NCBI GenBank assembly: GCA_003864495.1
Contig: ML133386.1
Location: 434,001-498,000, forward strand
Source of the DNA: Nemopilema nomurai
Lineage: Eukaryota; Cnidaria; Scyphozoa; Rhizostomeae; Rhizostomatidae
DNA length: 64,000 bases
Direction: 5' to 3'
Shown here: positions 49,901 through 62,870 of the stretch, one piece after another
How the letters are laid out: each line of letters opens with the position of its first letter
Numbering within the stretch: the first letter of the stretch is position 1
The notes under the pieces: generated by a model
The model's input: only the letters and a program-made list of their open reading frames with translations
Told to the model about the DNA's origin: nothing
Database searches by the model: none
Program-made: the position numbers and the translations under genes

Positions 49901-52900
49901 GAGCACCTTAGAAGGTTGCTATGATTTCGAACGGGTTGAGCGATCTTTTTGAAGCCCGCTTGCAGTCTGGAGTTTTTTAACTTGTCGAATATTCTTAGAG
50001 GGAGAATTCTTGTGCAAAAGGTGCTTTGAATATGGCCTAGTATTTTAGCACTCTCCACCCCATGACTGTGAAAACGCCTTTGTAATGTTTTGTTACTGTA
50101 AGGCGCGATTGTTCGTCAATGTTTCTTAATTTGGCTCATTTTGCTTTTGAAAGGCAGGAAGGTTCAATTTGATCGAATCTTCTATGGATCAGATGAATCG
50201 CCAAATACACAGAGAGTCCAGCAGATGCAAGTTGACAAGAACGAAGGTTAGTAGTTCGCATTTGCTTTCCGGTGTATCGAGGTGATAGTCATGGGAAGCC
50301 ATTACTTGTTGTTTCTGAAAATTTACTGCAGCTATCGTGTGAAGGTTGTAGGACATTCCATTGACAAACCTCTCTCTTCTCCTGCTTTTTCATTTGTACA
50401 GTTCTCCTTTTAATCTTGGAGCCAGGGGTTTTTCTAAGAACAAAAATTTACAACACCACAAATTAAATCACCGGTATTTTTTTCGTAAACCAAAAGCAAC
50501 GATAGTATAGAGGCCACTGACCTCAAAAATAAGTCTTTTTTCATTTCATTTCATTGGCATTGGAGACTGTAAATCTTGAGGGGATTTGGAGGATAGTGTA
50601 GTTTTATATAATGAAAAGGAAAATGCTAAAAAGCAGTAGAACTCAATCTGAATAACAGGGCACAGCCCCCTAGGTTCTATGCACATGAGTGGTAGGAATT
50701 GAGAAAACTTAAAACCCTGTTAGAATAATTAACATATAGCCTCTTTGGCACCCACTGCAAAGTGGACGCTAATAGAATGTGCTTGGATCTGGACGTTACG
50801 AAACTGGCATTTCAGCATCAAGATGTGTTCAATTCTATAAATGCCAAAATGAAAATATGAAACTGGCGTATTTGGTTATGCCTCTCAACATAAATAAATA
50901 TGTTTATTCTTTTCTTATGCAAGTATGGGCTAGGGTGCTAGCTGCATTGCCAAACTCATGGGATGTTAGGAGGCTAATGAGTACATGCAATCTTTTGAAA
51001 ACATCCACGTCAAGTAGAATCATAACTATGTCATTCTAAATACCACACGAAATCTGTACCTGCATGTGCATTTGAATTGCCAGTGCTCGAAATGTGGAAC
51101 CCTTATTCTTGACGGGTATTACCTTGGAGAGTATCGGGGTTTCCATTTTAGACAATATTTAAATGTTTTCCAAGCAAACGACTGTATGAAATATTCTGAA
51201 TTATATCTTAGCTAATCTAAAGGGCGTGAAATGTATTTTAGGGAATCTGTGCTCCAAGGTGAACAGACTTAGCTTCGAACTTTTGAATACTGTATAATGT
51301 TTTTTGGCTACTTTGGAAAATCAATTTTACAGGTAAATCATTTTCTACTCGCCTCGCCTTACACAATTCAGAATATAAGAGTTAGAGGAATTGTACCCTG
51401 GGTGCCAGAGCCTCATTTCTATTACACTTCCTTCCCCCTGTTCTTCATCCTTTCTCTTTCTGAGGTTCTGACACCCCGGTTAGAGGATTTGTGAAATAAA
51501 AAGACAGTTGTAGGGGTCAGTGACAAAAAGCTAAATATGACTGTTGTGTTTAATTAACCAACAATTGCTACAAAGAAAAATCCATAGCTTTTCTAAACGC
51601 ATTTTCAAAACAGGGTGTTTTTATCAAATTCTTAAGGTTGTGATCAGCAAAAATTGTCTCCTCTTTGCCCATCCAATATACCAACCCTAGCTAGGCGACT
51701 GTTTTTAATCTTCTTTACCTTAAAGTTAAAAACTGAATTTTATAAATGAGATTTCAGTCATTTACCAGTGACCTTAAGGGGCACAGAAATCCAATTAGTG
51801 TCTAACACCCAGTCATTTTTTCTTAAATCCGTCTCTGCTGACTATTTACTATTATTCTTCTGTTGTGTTAAGTTTTTGTTTTGATTTGAAATTCTTATAG
51901 TTTTGCCAAATGATTCCTTATATTTCACGAAAAATTGTTCCAGTAAGTCAAATTTTTTACAAAACCATAAAGTTAAGATAATAACACCACAAATATAATT
52001 TACAACACCACAAGACAAAACCACGTAAGGATAACCCCTGAGTGTGACTTTTAAGTTTTAAGCTGACTTGTTTTCTATTTGTTAATTTTTTGCAGGTTAT
52101 CCTCGCGTTTCCTTCGACGCACCGAAGTCATTTCGCTATCTCTTCCTGGAAGAGAAAGATCGCGTGATACAACCGGAGCCCTTGAAGCGACAGGCCTCGT
52201 TGCCGTCTTCGTATATGATCGAGACTCCAGGTAGGCTGCAGTCCTTCTGTCATCCCCTTCGCACATACCTTTTAAGGATGAAGACGGGTGTAGGTTGTTA
52301 AAGACGGGTGTAGGTTGTTAAAGACTGGTGTAGGTTGTTGGCCGAAGCAGTAGAAGGACGGGCCTAGGTGCCTACTAACGGCTGCTTTGATATAGACTTG
52401 TCCAACTTTCAAACAGGCAACTGAAACTTCAACCCAGTCAAAGACTGATATTGTTATTACTTTTTAGTACTTCCATCCTCCTTATTTCATTTCCGTTAGT
52501 CTTCAATGCAGTGCAAAAATCACCGCAATGTTGTATCTTTGTTATATTAGTGGGGTATTTTAACTATCAAAGAAAATTCTTTTGCAGTGCAAAGAAAGCG
52601 GAGTCTTCTAAGAGAGCGTTCTGATAGCACGATAGGCCACCCGGCCATGGGAGTTGCCTCCTACATCAATTCGATGAACAAGGAGAAATTGAGGAAGCTG
52701 TCCGCACCAATCTTGCATGCAAATCAAGCAGCTAACGAGGAGCCACCCTCCGACCTGAACTCATTTTCAAGCGACGAGTCTGTCGGTATTGTAATGGAGA
52801 AGCGAAGTTCGCCGGAGCTGGCCCTGTCCAGCCAGCCATCACTTTTCCACGTGAAGAAGGCGAAGCCCGTCAGCTTGTCGACCATCGCACCTGATCTCAA

Positions 52901-53294
52901 GGGGGACGCCTCAGCTGCCCTCAATGAGGACCCTGCAGATGTAGGGAAGTCTTTGGGAGTCAACGAACAGCCAAGCAATGAAGGGGAGGCGAGGCCCGAA
53001 TCATTGCGGTCTAAGACTGGAGATCGGCAGATTGCCATTGAGATGTCAAAAGTCAACTCAAGAACAAAACTCTTTGAGGAAGATGGCGAGAGTGACGAAG
53101 TTGAAGTTAAACTGTATGGGGCTAGGAAAACCCCACCTGGGGGAACCCCCAGAGAGCAGAAAAAGACCCCCAAAAAGAAATTTGCTGTGACGAAAGGTTC
53201 GCTTGATATTAAGTTGTTGTCTCAGGAGGGAAGCAGCAGCGACAGTTTGTCTAAAGTAGTAGGAAAGCTTAAGGACGAAGAAGTGTTTCTCTAG
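43945..53294 (+). CDS. Polytopic membrane protein, bestrophin-like (UPF0187/RFP-TM type) with a long cytosolic tail
   Basis: Twelve exons joined by phase: 43945-44088, 44556-44616, 44962-44991, 45554-45625, 46043-46144, 46536-46648, 46876-46982, 47437-47707, 49289-49544, 50154-50246, 52096-52230, 52588-53294 (696 residues). The ATG at 43945 has A at -3 and G at +4. There are four or five hydrophobic segments in the first 300 residues (INVIVLIQMVLAGLVTYL, LFVSPLVFPLAFSI, FTKIFIFALPLLLSPYYVYL, FIAVLVAFLFGALQG). SINTDFQRREKVLEDLA resembles the pattern seen after the second helix in the bestrophin-like superfamily. The acidic DDPFDGMSEDDINLE after the last helix resembles the bestrophin NPFGEDDDD-type motif. 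Known relatives are anion channels; channel activity here is inferred from family resemblance. The remaining roughly 390 residues are hydrophilic, with many Ser and charged residues. Intron 4 contains an antisense copy of the exon 8 boundary. Confidence 0.78.
45761..45863 (-). repeat. Antisense copy of the intron 7/exon 8 boundary, inside intron 4 of the same gene
   Basis: These 103 bp are the reverse complement of 47417-47519 with a single mismatch, at 45839. The copied stretch covers the last 20 nt of intron 7, its 3' splice site and the first 83 nt of exon 8. A translation of the plus strand here gives peptides with no function. The insert is bracketed by 13-bp direct repeats (AACCAGTGAACTA at 45749-45761 and 45903-45915). 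Confidence 0.95.
47417..47519 (+). repeat. Source sequence of the antisense copy: 3' splice site and start of exon 8
   Basis: This is the functional copy. The acceptor CTCTTTGTAG leads into the exon encoding MCVSFERLRVIREY in frame. It pairs with 45761-45863 as an inverted repeat with a 1553-bp spacer that contains exons 5, 6 and 7. Confidence 0.93.
47820..48216. mobile_element. Fragment ending in a hAT-like terminus
   Basis: Repetitive-looking sequence in intron 8 of the bestrophin-like gene. It has C-runs (GGCGCCCCTTTTGAAATTTT) and ends in GGTTCCGCCCCTG at 48204-48216. Read on the minus strand this end is CAGGGGCGGAACC, nearly the same as CAGGGGCGGATCC at 63191. The left boundary is unclear; the start given is approximate. 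Confidence 0.35.
48678..48902 (+). CDS. Candidate alternative terminal exon of the bestrophin-like gene
   Basis: Within intron 8, an acceptor-like TCCTTCGTAG at 48668-48677 opens a 74-codon frame in phase 0, the phase left by exon 8, ending at TAA 48900-48902. Its codon use looks coding, and the peptide contains VGRFTVSVSNQGKVEV and APTNPPPGGVKREESF. If used, it would replace exons 9-12 with a short tail carrying an RFxV-type motif. Another frame over the same DNA is longer (GTG-started, 48593-48898), so coding status is unproven. Confidence 0.3.
   Translation, partial: LDEWTIQSLEATANRTVKVGRFTVSVSNQGKVEVTAPTNPPPGGVKREESFGVNKAHARKSLGLSMACYAIAFN
50423..52040. mobile_element. Possible transposon insertion with CAGGGGTT ends in intron 10 of the bestrophin-like gene
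   Basis: CAGGGGTTTTTC at 50423 and its inverted counterpart ending at 52040 (CAGGGGTTATCC on the minus strand) bracket 1.6 kb. Just inside both ends is the phrase TTTACAACACCACA, in direct orientation. No target duplication is visible and internal frames show no transposase motif. Confidence 0.25.
52281..52340. repeat. Three tandem copies of a 20-bp unit
   Basis: AAGACGGGTGTAGGTTGTTA at 52281, 52301 and 52321 (the third with two changes), shortly after exon 11 of the bestrophin-like gene. Confidence 0.9.
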
Positions 53295-55142
53295 AAGTGA
53301 CCAGCTCTTGAATGCTGGCTGTGATAGTTTCACGGGTCATTGTCGACACCCCTCTTTCATTTCAGTGAGAACTTACAGCGGCATAGTAATGTTATGTTTT
53401 AGGCTCTTCAAAGTGGCCCTTTGTACAGAAGCAATGTAGAGCAACAATGAATAAGAACAATGCCGTTGCCCCTAGAGGGCGTGCCATGCCTACCCCCCAC
53501 TGGCCCAACTAGATTTCTCCGCCAGAAACACCCCTAGTTGCGCCTGCTCTCCAACGCTCAAAATGACCCCAAGGGTAGCATGCTCAGGTGGATCCTCCTT
53601 TTCACTCTTGTATGTCCCAGGGGGTTTTTGCAAGTAAGGACTTAAAACACGCTGAGCACCCTAATATGCCAGTTCAGAATGGTGGTTCTCGGAGACAATC
53701 GTTGTGGCATGTCCAAAGTTTATCGAGGTATAGATTTTGCTTAGTCGACTCCCGTTTATGCCCATTGGATGTGCTTCTTGCATGACTTATAAGTCAATAA
53801 TGTAAAGCAGGCTTTTCCAAAGAGCCCTATTCTGTAGCCGTCACTGAGGGTATTAGTTTATTTAGTAGATTGTGCCTAAGATTCCGCTTTTTTTGAAACG
53901 CTTATTCGCTGAGTCAAGAAGGAGAACTACCACCTCCCATCCGTTTATGTGTTTAAGTAGGAATCCTCTCCTCGATCTCTAAATAGATTTGAAACCTAGA
54001 CTTCTTGGATTTATTCTTCATACACTTGATATCATGAATTTTGAGAATGGTTTTGGGTATTACCCGTAGCACACACTTACGATAATAATTTGATGGAAAT
54101 TTCGAATAGAGTTTTAATTTATTTAACACTGGAGTGTTGTTCGGATGTTTTGTAAAGATTGGAAAGGTAGATAGAAAAAGTATTTGTGGAATCCTGATGA
54201 GTGCTTATTTTTCAACACTTTTTCATATTAGAGGGGGGCAGACAGGAAGACGGAACTTTTTGCTGGGAGAAGGGGTTGAAGTAGGACAAAGGTTGCCACA
54301 GCTTCATCTACTCGCTGATTGTCACCTTCAATTCATGGTGCATACCAGGATAAAGTAGAACATTAGAGCAGTTTTGTTACAAGAAAGATGACTTTTTCAT
54401 TCGAAACTTTAATGTGTCTGCTATTAATCAATATGGTAAAAGCTAAACTGAATATCTCTTATATTTTTGTACATATATATGTATATCAATTTATTATTTT
54501 ATGTACCACTAAAAGAGAATAGGATTCGATACAAAACGGTCAGTTACTTTGCTACGTTAAATTCACTTTAAACTAATAGCTTAACAAACCTCATTGAAAT
54601 CATAGAATATCAAATAACAATCAACTTTGAGCAGTGGAAAAACTTTACAATGTTCGGCTGATCTACCTTTTTTATCACATGATATAAAACTCTATCGTAC
54701 AAAACTTTAAAACATAGATAGTGAGAAGCAACACATGTCTCAAAAATTAAACAACTGAGAAAAAATCCTGTACTATTGTTCTACATGTCACATATAAACG
54801 CCGCATTTTAAGGTTGTTTAGTCACCAACGCCGCATTGTAATAAACGACGCACTAACCTGGCCCATAATTGTGAATGTGATAGAATGTTTAAGAATCTCT
54901 GGCGCACGAAGACCAACAGAGTCGGCACAAACATTTCCTCGAAGCCAGTATCATTTTTTCTAAATGCAACTGCTCTTTCTTGGTAATTGCCTTTCTTAAC
55001 ATTCAACAGCTCATTCTTACAATTCCGACAGAATGCGAGTCCTAAAACATTATTTAACGGCGTTCGCTGAAAGAACACAGCATTTTGATTATCACTGAGA
55101 GGCAAGTCACGTGCCATGCTCGGCGGCCAATCCTGCATGTGA
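53295..55142. other. Convergent intergenic region between the bestrophin-like and kinesin genes
   Basis: Shared 3' flanks of the two genes. Short frames exist on both strands but none shows a domain or good splice context. A small palindromic ATACATATATATGTAT-like stretch lies near 54470. Confidence 0.55.
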
Positions 55143-58100
55143 TCAGCGTAAAGCGGACACAGGGCGCCTTGGCGAAAGGTTGCTCATGCTGCCGCCAAGT
55201 TTCGACTTCATCGCCGCCAAGTCTACGAAATAGAAATGCATCATGAAAATTTGTTGCGTTATGAAATGCGTTAGCAAAACTTAATAACGATTTCTATTTA
55301 GGAACATAATCAATTGAAGTATCTTAAAGTATCTAAATCACAGTCACCCTTAAATATTATATTTGGTAAAGTTGACATTTTTGACAAACACTGCTGTTTT
55401 TGTCCTAACTAAGCTACAACTTAGAACAAACAAGATTGTGCGTTAATGAGAGGATTTTAGAAGGGAAAGTTATTTTACCTGTTGGCCCGAGGGACGCCGG
55501 GGCCGTTGGCCGTCGCCTTTTCGTTTGCCCACGGGCTACTTGCCGCGCCCTTGATCCGAAGCCAAGACATTGCAGGGTTTCCGTGAGGTATCGCTTCACT
55601 GGCGAGACACAGAGCATAACAAGGAGTTTCGCATCGCCACCTTGAAAATAGAGTTTGAATGCAAATTTGACTTTATGTTTGTATCTTTATGTTGAGTTCC
55701 TCTAAGTACAGAAATGAGAAATCGTGAGAAATAGATGCTCTAGTAATCTATAGCACTCTAAAGTTGCAATTCCCGTTCGTGGTGTGAGTAATTTATCGTG
55801 CCATTAACTGAAGTAGAAAAGGAAAGGGAAAAGTAAATAATAAATAAAAATAGGCCCACCAATCGTATCTTGCAACAGATGGGTGAGCTTTGTGTTTCTG
55901 TAAGGTACATGAGACCTGTGCTCCGCAAGGGCCTGTAGGACGTCAGCCAGTGCACTCAAGCTGTTATAATCGAGAAAATACCAAAATCAGAGTTCAAATA
56001 AAACATTGTATATAGACAGTGCAAATGAGATTCTACTAATTCCAAGAATATTGCAATTAGGCACTGAGAAACCAACACGATTACAAGCCTCCTTTTAGTG
56101 GCTTACTTTACCACCATTTCGAGGCTAGAAGTTAAAAAGAAACGAAAAAACAAAGCCTTTTTCAAGAAAATAGAGAGGAACTTGAAAATGGCAACAGTAG
56201 AATATGAGACACTAACCTTTTGTTGATTTCCGATGTCTCTCTTAGGGCAGCTCCTGTGACTCCGGACATGCCTGGAACGGAAAATTGTTCAATAAGGGGG
56301 AGAATTATGATTCGACTAAAGTGAACTGGCGTATGAGTCGACAAATGCTGCAACACGTGCAAAATACTAAAAGAGAAGTATCAATCACGATACGATTCTT
56401 TTTGCTGCTGCGTTATTGCTCTCGGCTACGGACATTGAAGGCTAATATGTAAGTGAATCCTGCTCAACGTTAAAGTTCGATAACAGGCTAGATGCGAGCA
56501 TCAGTCTGGTTCATACCGACACATTCACTGCCAGCGAGGTCGACGAGTTGCAGCTTCGTCTTCACGGTGAGGCCGGTCGCACTCGACTTGAGGCTCAAGT
56601 CGCTCGACGACGTACTCGACTGTGGAGACGGCGACCGAGACCGACTGCCCGTCGAGTGCAGCGTCCTGCCCGAAGGTCGATTCGCGGCTGGCGACCTAAA
56701 ATTAAAAGAGAAGGAGTGGTAGATTGAAGAGGATTGATAGCTTGTAGAAGTGGCTCGGCATTTAACTGGATCATTTTCAAAATGATTTCACAAAGCCCTT
56801 GTAAATTATGCAATCAAATCTTGCAATGGCTTTTGGAAACTTTTGGAGGAAAGAACTTCAGGAGAAAAATCTTCTTGATTAGGGTTGCATTGGAAGATTT
56901 GCTGGTACAAAATACACTCTTTTGAGATTAAAAAAGAGTTTTCGTTAATGTAGAAATTTTGACAGGACCTATTGGAAATGAGGAGTGGACTTATGAATCT
57001 TACTTTGATCTTCTTCTAGGCCCGTCTATAGAAAGCTGCGGCAACATGCGCCTTGTTTGCGCTGATGTTGGTGTAAGTGGTGGAGATGGAGGGGGGCCTG
57101 GGACTTCTGGTGACGTCACACGCACTTGAGAAGATTGCTTGGTGTGATAAAGATTAAGCTGGACAATGAGGTGAGACCGACTTGAATGGGCGTGGACCTT
57201 TGTGGCATCTTCATGTCTCCTGCGCAGCCCATAATGGACATAGGTCATTACCTCTTGAAATGACGTCACGGTTCTAAAATACAATAACATCACAATTTAC
57301 CATCACTGGATTGACAAAAGCCTATCACTTCTTAAAAATGCACAGAATTCATATAGACTTGAAGTTTCCTATATCCTTCTCAAGAATCACTCACACAATT
57401 TTGAGGGTAGGTGACGCACAGAGGTGACTCAGTTGAAAAATTCTTGAAGTTTCATAAAATGGTGAAGAGAAAATGGGAGCGAGTATCAACTAATTTTACA
57501 GTTTCAAGGATATTTATCAAACTTAGGATTGCATTCTTGTGTATGTCAAAATTTACACCTGCATGCAAAATAGTCCCGATTTTTTTGCACAATACAAACG
57601 AAATTAGCTATTAGAAATGTTTGCATTAGAAATAATTGAAAACTGAAATTTGCAGATGCAAAAACCGTAAATATTCTTTCAGCTGCGTGCAAAATTAGGA
57701 AAGGTATTTACCAAACTGCTAAAAGGCGGCTGCATAAATCAAACTACTAAGCATTTTGTTAGCTTCTTATAACTTCACTGCTTGTCAAAGAAAGAACACT
57801 TAATATGTTCGTTCAATACGGAAATAAGATACAGGCGGAATTTTGTTTGCCTTCCTGTCAGAGTAAAACAGGTCACGGGCCTTTTAGAAGATCTAATTAT
57901 GCTTAATAACGGTGTAAAGAAACATACAAAGCAGGTTACTTAGCCAATAGTGTAGTACCTTACAGGATTACATCCAAACCAGAGCAAATCGATGCAATAC
58001 ATTTACATGGTAGTACTACTTATTGGTATTCTTCTACTCGCTAGAGGCTTCGAAATTATTTTATCCCGAAAGAAGCATACTGAGTCGCTAATGATTCATC

Positions 58101-61100
58101 ATTCTATGGGTTCACCAATTAATAGACAAAGTTAAAGCATTTTAAAAAGGTAGTTGAAATATAGCCATTGTATTTCTATCAAATTTATCACCATGGTATT
58201 GCCAGAAGAGAAGATAACGCGCTAACCATGCATCATAGATATATCAACAGTATTGGCTTCATCTTAAGAAAAGCTTGGAAACAAAACAATGAACATACTT
58301 TGTCACTAATGATGGTATGTCTTGAGACCCATCGCTCGACATGAAAACTGTATGGTTCACGTCTCTCTGTAAAGGAACAATGAAGATCAATTAACCATTA
58401 AAATACATGGCCTTTTCAGCGATTATAAGGCAATGCTTCCCCTTTAGATTTCTGACTTGAAAAGTGAATGCTTCGATGTAAGCTGAACAACAAAGCATTT
58501 GACAATTTTTCAGTATCATTCAAATGGCTTGTGCTGTATCAGGACAATTTAGACAATACCAAATCCTAAATAGTTATCATTGTCTTTGAAAACTTGAAAA
58601 CAAATTGGAAGAACTCGACTAAAAAAAGCATCGACAAACTACCACATAGAGGTTGCTGTTTGAAAAAGGAATAGAATTGCTATCAAACGATGACCCAATT
58701 GACCTGTTATTGCATTGACGAGCTGGTATATTATTGCGTTGGTAGAATAGAAAGAAGTACTGGTGATGTAAAATGGCATGGTTAACTGGGATCGGAGGAC
58801 ATGTGTCAACAATAAAATTGATTCATAAGCTACCTTGTCTGGGGGTGCAAGCAAATCCTTGATGTACCCAAGGTAAATCTCACATACTGAAATTTCCAAG
58901 GAATACCACTCGCTTGCACTTTCTCGTTCCTTGATAAGCCTAAAACAAAATGAGATAACTCAGGCAACATGCAAATGATTAATAAAAGTTTATAAGACAG
59001 AAAGAGCTTTCACCAGCTTGAATTTCAAAGTTTCCCTGCCGAAAGGATTATTCATCAAAAATCTGAATTATAACAAACAACAACGGCAAACAATCTATAG
59101 CTTGCAATTTTACTTATCAAACTCAAAGTACTTAAGTTTTCGATATGAATATCTTAGAGTATCTCCCTGGCATTTGCCTCTGCAAGGGTGTCAAAAATTG
59201 ACCTCACATAATACATATGACAAATACCTGAAAATTTCTTTCGCGGATCGTGGAATGACTCCTTCTTCTGGACCACACTGATCTCCGTCCAGGTCTGAGT
59301 TCATTGTATGACTGCTTAGCATCGTGTGAGTTTTTCCACTTCCAGTTTGACCGTATGCCATAATACAAACATTGTATCTAAAAACGAAATGTGTGGATCA
59401 AAAAGCGATCAGATTGTTGCCTTGTTTGGTGTAGCAGGAATCAAACCCATGAGACTGATTAGAATTTCAACCTTAATTTGGCTACACGCTACTACACTTC
59501 AATTGCAAAATATTACCAACCATACAAAAAACAACTTTTGATTAAAGGGGCCTAAGTTCAGAGTGGTTGAAGTAAAATATAAGAATGATTAGATATTAGC
59601 AAATCATGTTTCATGAAAAACACTTAACAAACTTCTTAGTTTATCTTCGGGCAACCACAGCTTTTTAACTATGTCGTTGCTGCAATATGGATCGCCATGG
59701 AATCGACAAATAAGAGAGGATAACAAGCAAAATCAATTTGAATGTCAAAGTGCCTCTATAATTTAGCGAATGACAGACCCGTCAAGCAATGACGTCAACA
59801 ATGGCGCAACGTCTTCAAACACCTGATCCTGGCTGTCCCCTGGACTGTAGACTCGCTCGAACTCAAACGTCTTTGACTTGGCTGCAGACACGAGAATATT
59901 CTCGTCATCCTGCGCCATCACCACTTCTTCAGACAACGTACCCGGCAAGCCGAGAAGGTCGGGCTCGCCTCCTGAATCCAATGCACACAGCATAGGCCTC
60001 ACTCGACAGTGTACTCTGATGTTCCCCCGTAGCTCCTGCGATCAACATGGCTTTTATCAGAGAAATGCTAACAAACCGGACCTACATATTTTCCTATAAT
60101 TTGTGGTGGGAATATTTTACTAGTGGCTTCTTTCTTCTTTTATCAGAAAGATTTAAAAAGAATTTAACTGGTCGAGAACACCTTTGACTGCTTTTCGTGA
60201 ACTATTGTAGGAGCTTCAAGGGAGCCAAAACAGCAAGCACTTGACATGATCAATTACAAAAAAGACCGCAGAACTAGGCCAGATCTCTCGATATGCCGGC
60301 CTTAACAAGTGTATCTCGGCACAGCAAAACAAACTATGGGGAGTAAAGCTTTGGGAATCATTTCTTGCATCTTTCTGTTAATAAATTGCAACATGGCAAG
60401 TCATGACTATAAGATATAGACACATTTGTATCAAAACTAGACTTTTTAACATTATAAGCACGGTTCTCTTCCAGCCTGTTCTATTATCAAATCGTTTCTC
60501 TGCCTGTTAATGCTTACCATTAGTGTGTTATGCAAAGTCTTCCTTCTATTACGTTCGCTGTTCGCCAGCCGCTGCGCCTCATCAAGCGCCAGCTCAGCTT
60601 CCATCAACTTACTTTGAAGCTCTAAAGATGAAATGCGATAGACTAAGATAAGAAAACGTAACCACATAAATTGCATGGATTAAATACGCCAGCAGTAAAT
60701 TTTCGAAAAAACAGAGCCGAAGGTCTCACTGTTCTTTTTAAATCTGGAAAAAAACAATGCATCCTCCAAACACATGCTCCATTTGAACACGTAATACCTT
60801 CGGAGTCCATATGTCTTTTTGAATCAACTGATCGTAAAAACCCAACATGCTGCATTGCCTGCTCCTCTATCATGAATATTTCTTGTTTGAACTTTTCTTT
60901 TATGTCCTCTGCATCAATTTTGAGATGTGTTAAATCCAGTTTCAAGTCCTGGAATCAGCAGATGGTCAGATATCAGTTACCAAAGAAGGTAATTCTAAAC
61001 AAAGCTAGAAATAGTTTACTTGTCACAGAAAGGATAGAAACATTTCTTCCAATAACAGCCAATGTTTCTAGAAAAATCTTAACTGAAATTTATCAGGAAT

Positions 61101-62870
61101 CAATTTCAAGGCTACCCTGCAAAAAAGTCACATTGAGTTTGTATCATGATTCATTGACAGTCTTACACTGGTACATAGGAAACATCTTCCTTTTCAACTG
61201 AGACAAACTTTTCTATCTTCTGATTTATACCATTATCTATGCTATGAAAAAATTTGAAGCTCCAGAGCATTGAACACCAGTGTTGTTGAATTGAAGACTA
61301 GATTGTGTGAATAAAGACAAGTTACTGGATGCAAAAACAGGTCCCGCTATTCTATCTCATCAAAGTACTGTAGTATGCATTGAGCTATTTTTAAGGGGCT
61401 TTTGCAAAAATTCGACAATATAGCACAACTAAATAACAACATTAAACCAAAATTGCACTTTCAGAAAACTGTTTTAATTTCATCAAGTGATTGACCTATG
61501 GCTTTCTTCTGGTCTAAATTAGAGGGTCTTGAGAGACCTTCTATAAAACAATTAAATATACTTTAGAACATAAAGACCAGATTTACCTGAACTTTTGAGT
61601 GACAGTTCTTGATTTCTCCACTGACATTATTTCTGAACTTCTCATTGTCATCATACAGCCTGCGAATGTGTGTTGTTTCCTTTCGAGTTGACCTTACGTT
61701 TCCTTGGCACTGCAGACAACAACATAAGGATAAATTCAGGTTTGTTTCACCTCAATACACTTTTATGTCTTCTATTATCATTTTCTGCCAGTTTTCTTAT
61801 AAAGCAGTGTTGTTCATAACATGCAACAAATTTCTGGGTGACTTTGCTCAATGCCATCCACAAAAGGGAAAGATTCACAAAAGCAGCTTCTACAAAAGAG
61901 CAGGTTTGAAACACATATAAACGCCAATCAAATATCTCTATCAAGAGATATCAAGATCCTTTTTGACAGTAAAGGATGGACAAACCTGGGCCAGTTTCAA
62001 GTACAGCATTGCGTTTTCTGTTTCAAGTGCAATAATTCTCTCTTCTCTTGCCTGAATACAAGGGAAAAAACAAGTGTGATGAAAAACTAATAAAAATTCT
62101 TAAACATTACAATAAATGTAGAAATATTGTCTTTTATTGCCAAGAAACAATAAGACTATGGTATGAATAAGTTCAAAACACAAATAAAGGATACAGCTCT
62201 TGCCTCAAAACATATTAAATTATGCTATGGCAACCCTTAAGATAAAATTCTCCTTGAAAACAAGCCAGTCCTGCATGTTAAGATCACTCTTCTTTGGCAA
62301 AGTTTTTCCTCTTTAGGTTTGTTAATCAAAATGGCATGGAGAGACTAGTATCTTAGGTGTCTTGAATATACAAAGGTATGTGAAACCAACTATTGAAAGA
62401 GACCTTGACTTGACTCAAAAAAGAAATGATAAAAAATGAGATTTCCGATAGGAAAGGGGTGACATAGCTTTTCAATCATAACCAGCTGGCCTAATCCCAC
62501 TCCAATCAACTAAAGCTCACAGATGTCCACAAATTTCCAGTAAAAGGGCATTATGTGCTGCTGAAATTGTGTCTCTTGCGCTATAAAGTGGTTGCATTTT
62601 AAACCTCTCTTTGGAGAATGTCCTTTACCCCACATTAGCCACATTTTGTAGACCAAATAAACTAATTCCAGTAGGGTAGACCCATGACCGCAAAGGTTCA
62701 ACACTGATCAATGTTTGCTTACACCAAAATAACGGCCTGATGGGCAACGAGGTACGCTTATCAGCTGACTGGGAAACGAAACCTTAGTCAGTTTCCTTAA
62801 ACTAAAACCATACCCGTAGGACTTGCTGTAGCTTTTGGATCTTATCTTTCGACGCATCGTTTTCTGGCAT
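55143..62870 (-). CDS. Kinesin-14-type (C-terminal motor) kinesin with large insertion in the motor core
   Basis: Fifteen exons on the minus strand: 62870-62814, 62051-61986, 61709-61587, 60948-60798, 60621-60518, 60035-59779, 59377-59228, 58939-58834, 58366-58299, 57273-57004, 56695-56517, 56271-56217, 55960-55860, 55640-55479, 55222-55143 (642 residues). Residues 1-165 are a coiled coil. The neck-to-motor join [20 protein letters not shown] is typical of kinesin-14, the minus-end-directed class. Motor landmarks: P-loop [10 protein letters not shown] (262-269 within it), switch I HSSRSH (390-395), switch II DLAGSE (503-508), [16 protein letters not shown] and [10 protein letters not shown]. 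Between HSSRSH and DLAGSE about 88 residues rich in Ser, Pro and Arg are inserted, where the family has a short loop. The ATG at 62870 has A at -3, and an in-frame stop precedes it in the same exon region; extra 5' exons are still possible. Confidence 0.9.

Noticed and set aside
61150..61240. Possible extra coiled-coil exon of the kinesin on the minus strand (peptide [18 protein letters not shown]).
   Set aside because: Its splice phases do not fit the phase 0 junction between the neighbouring exons, and those exons join perfectly without it.
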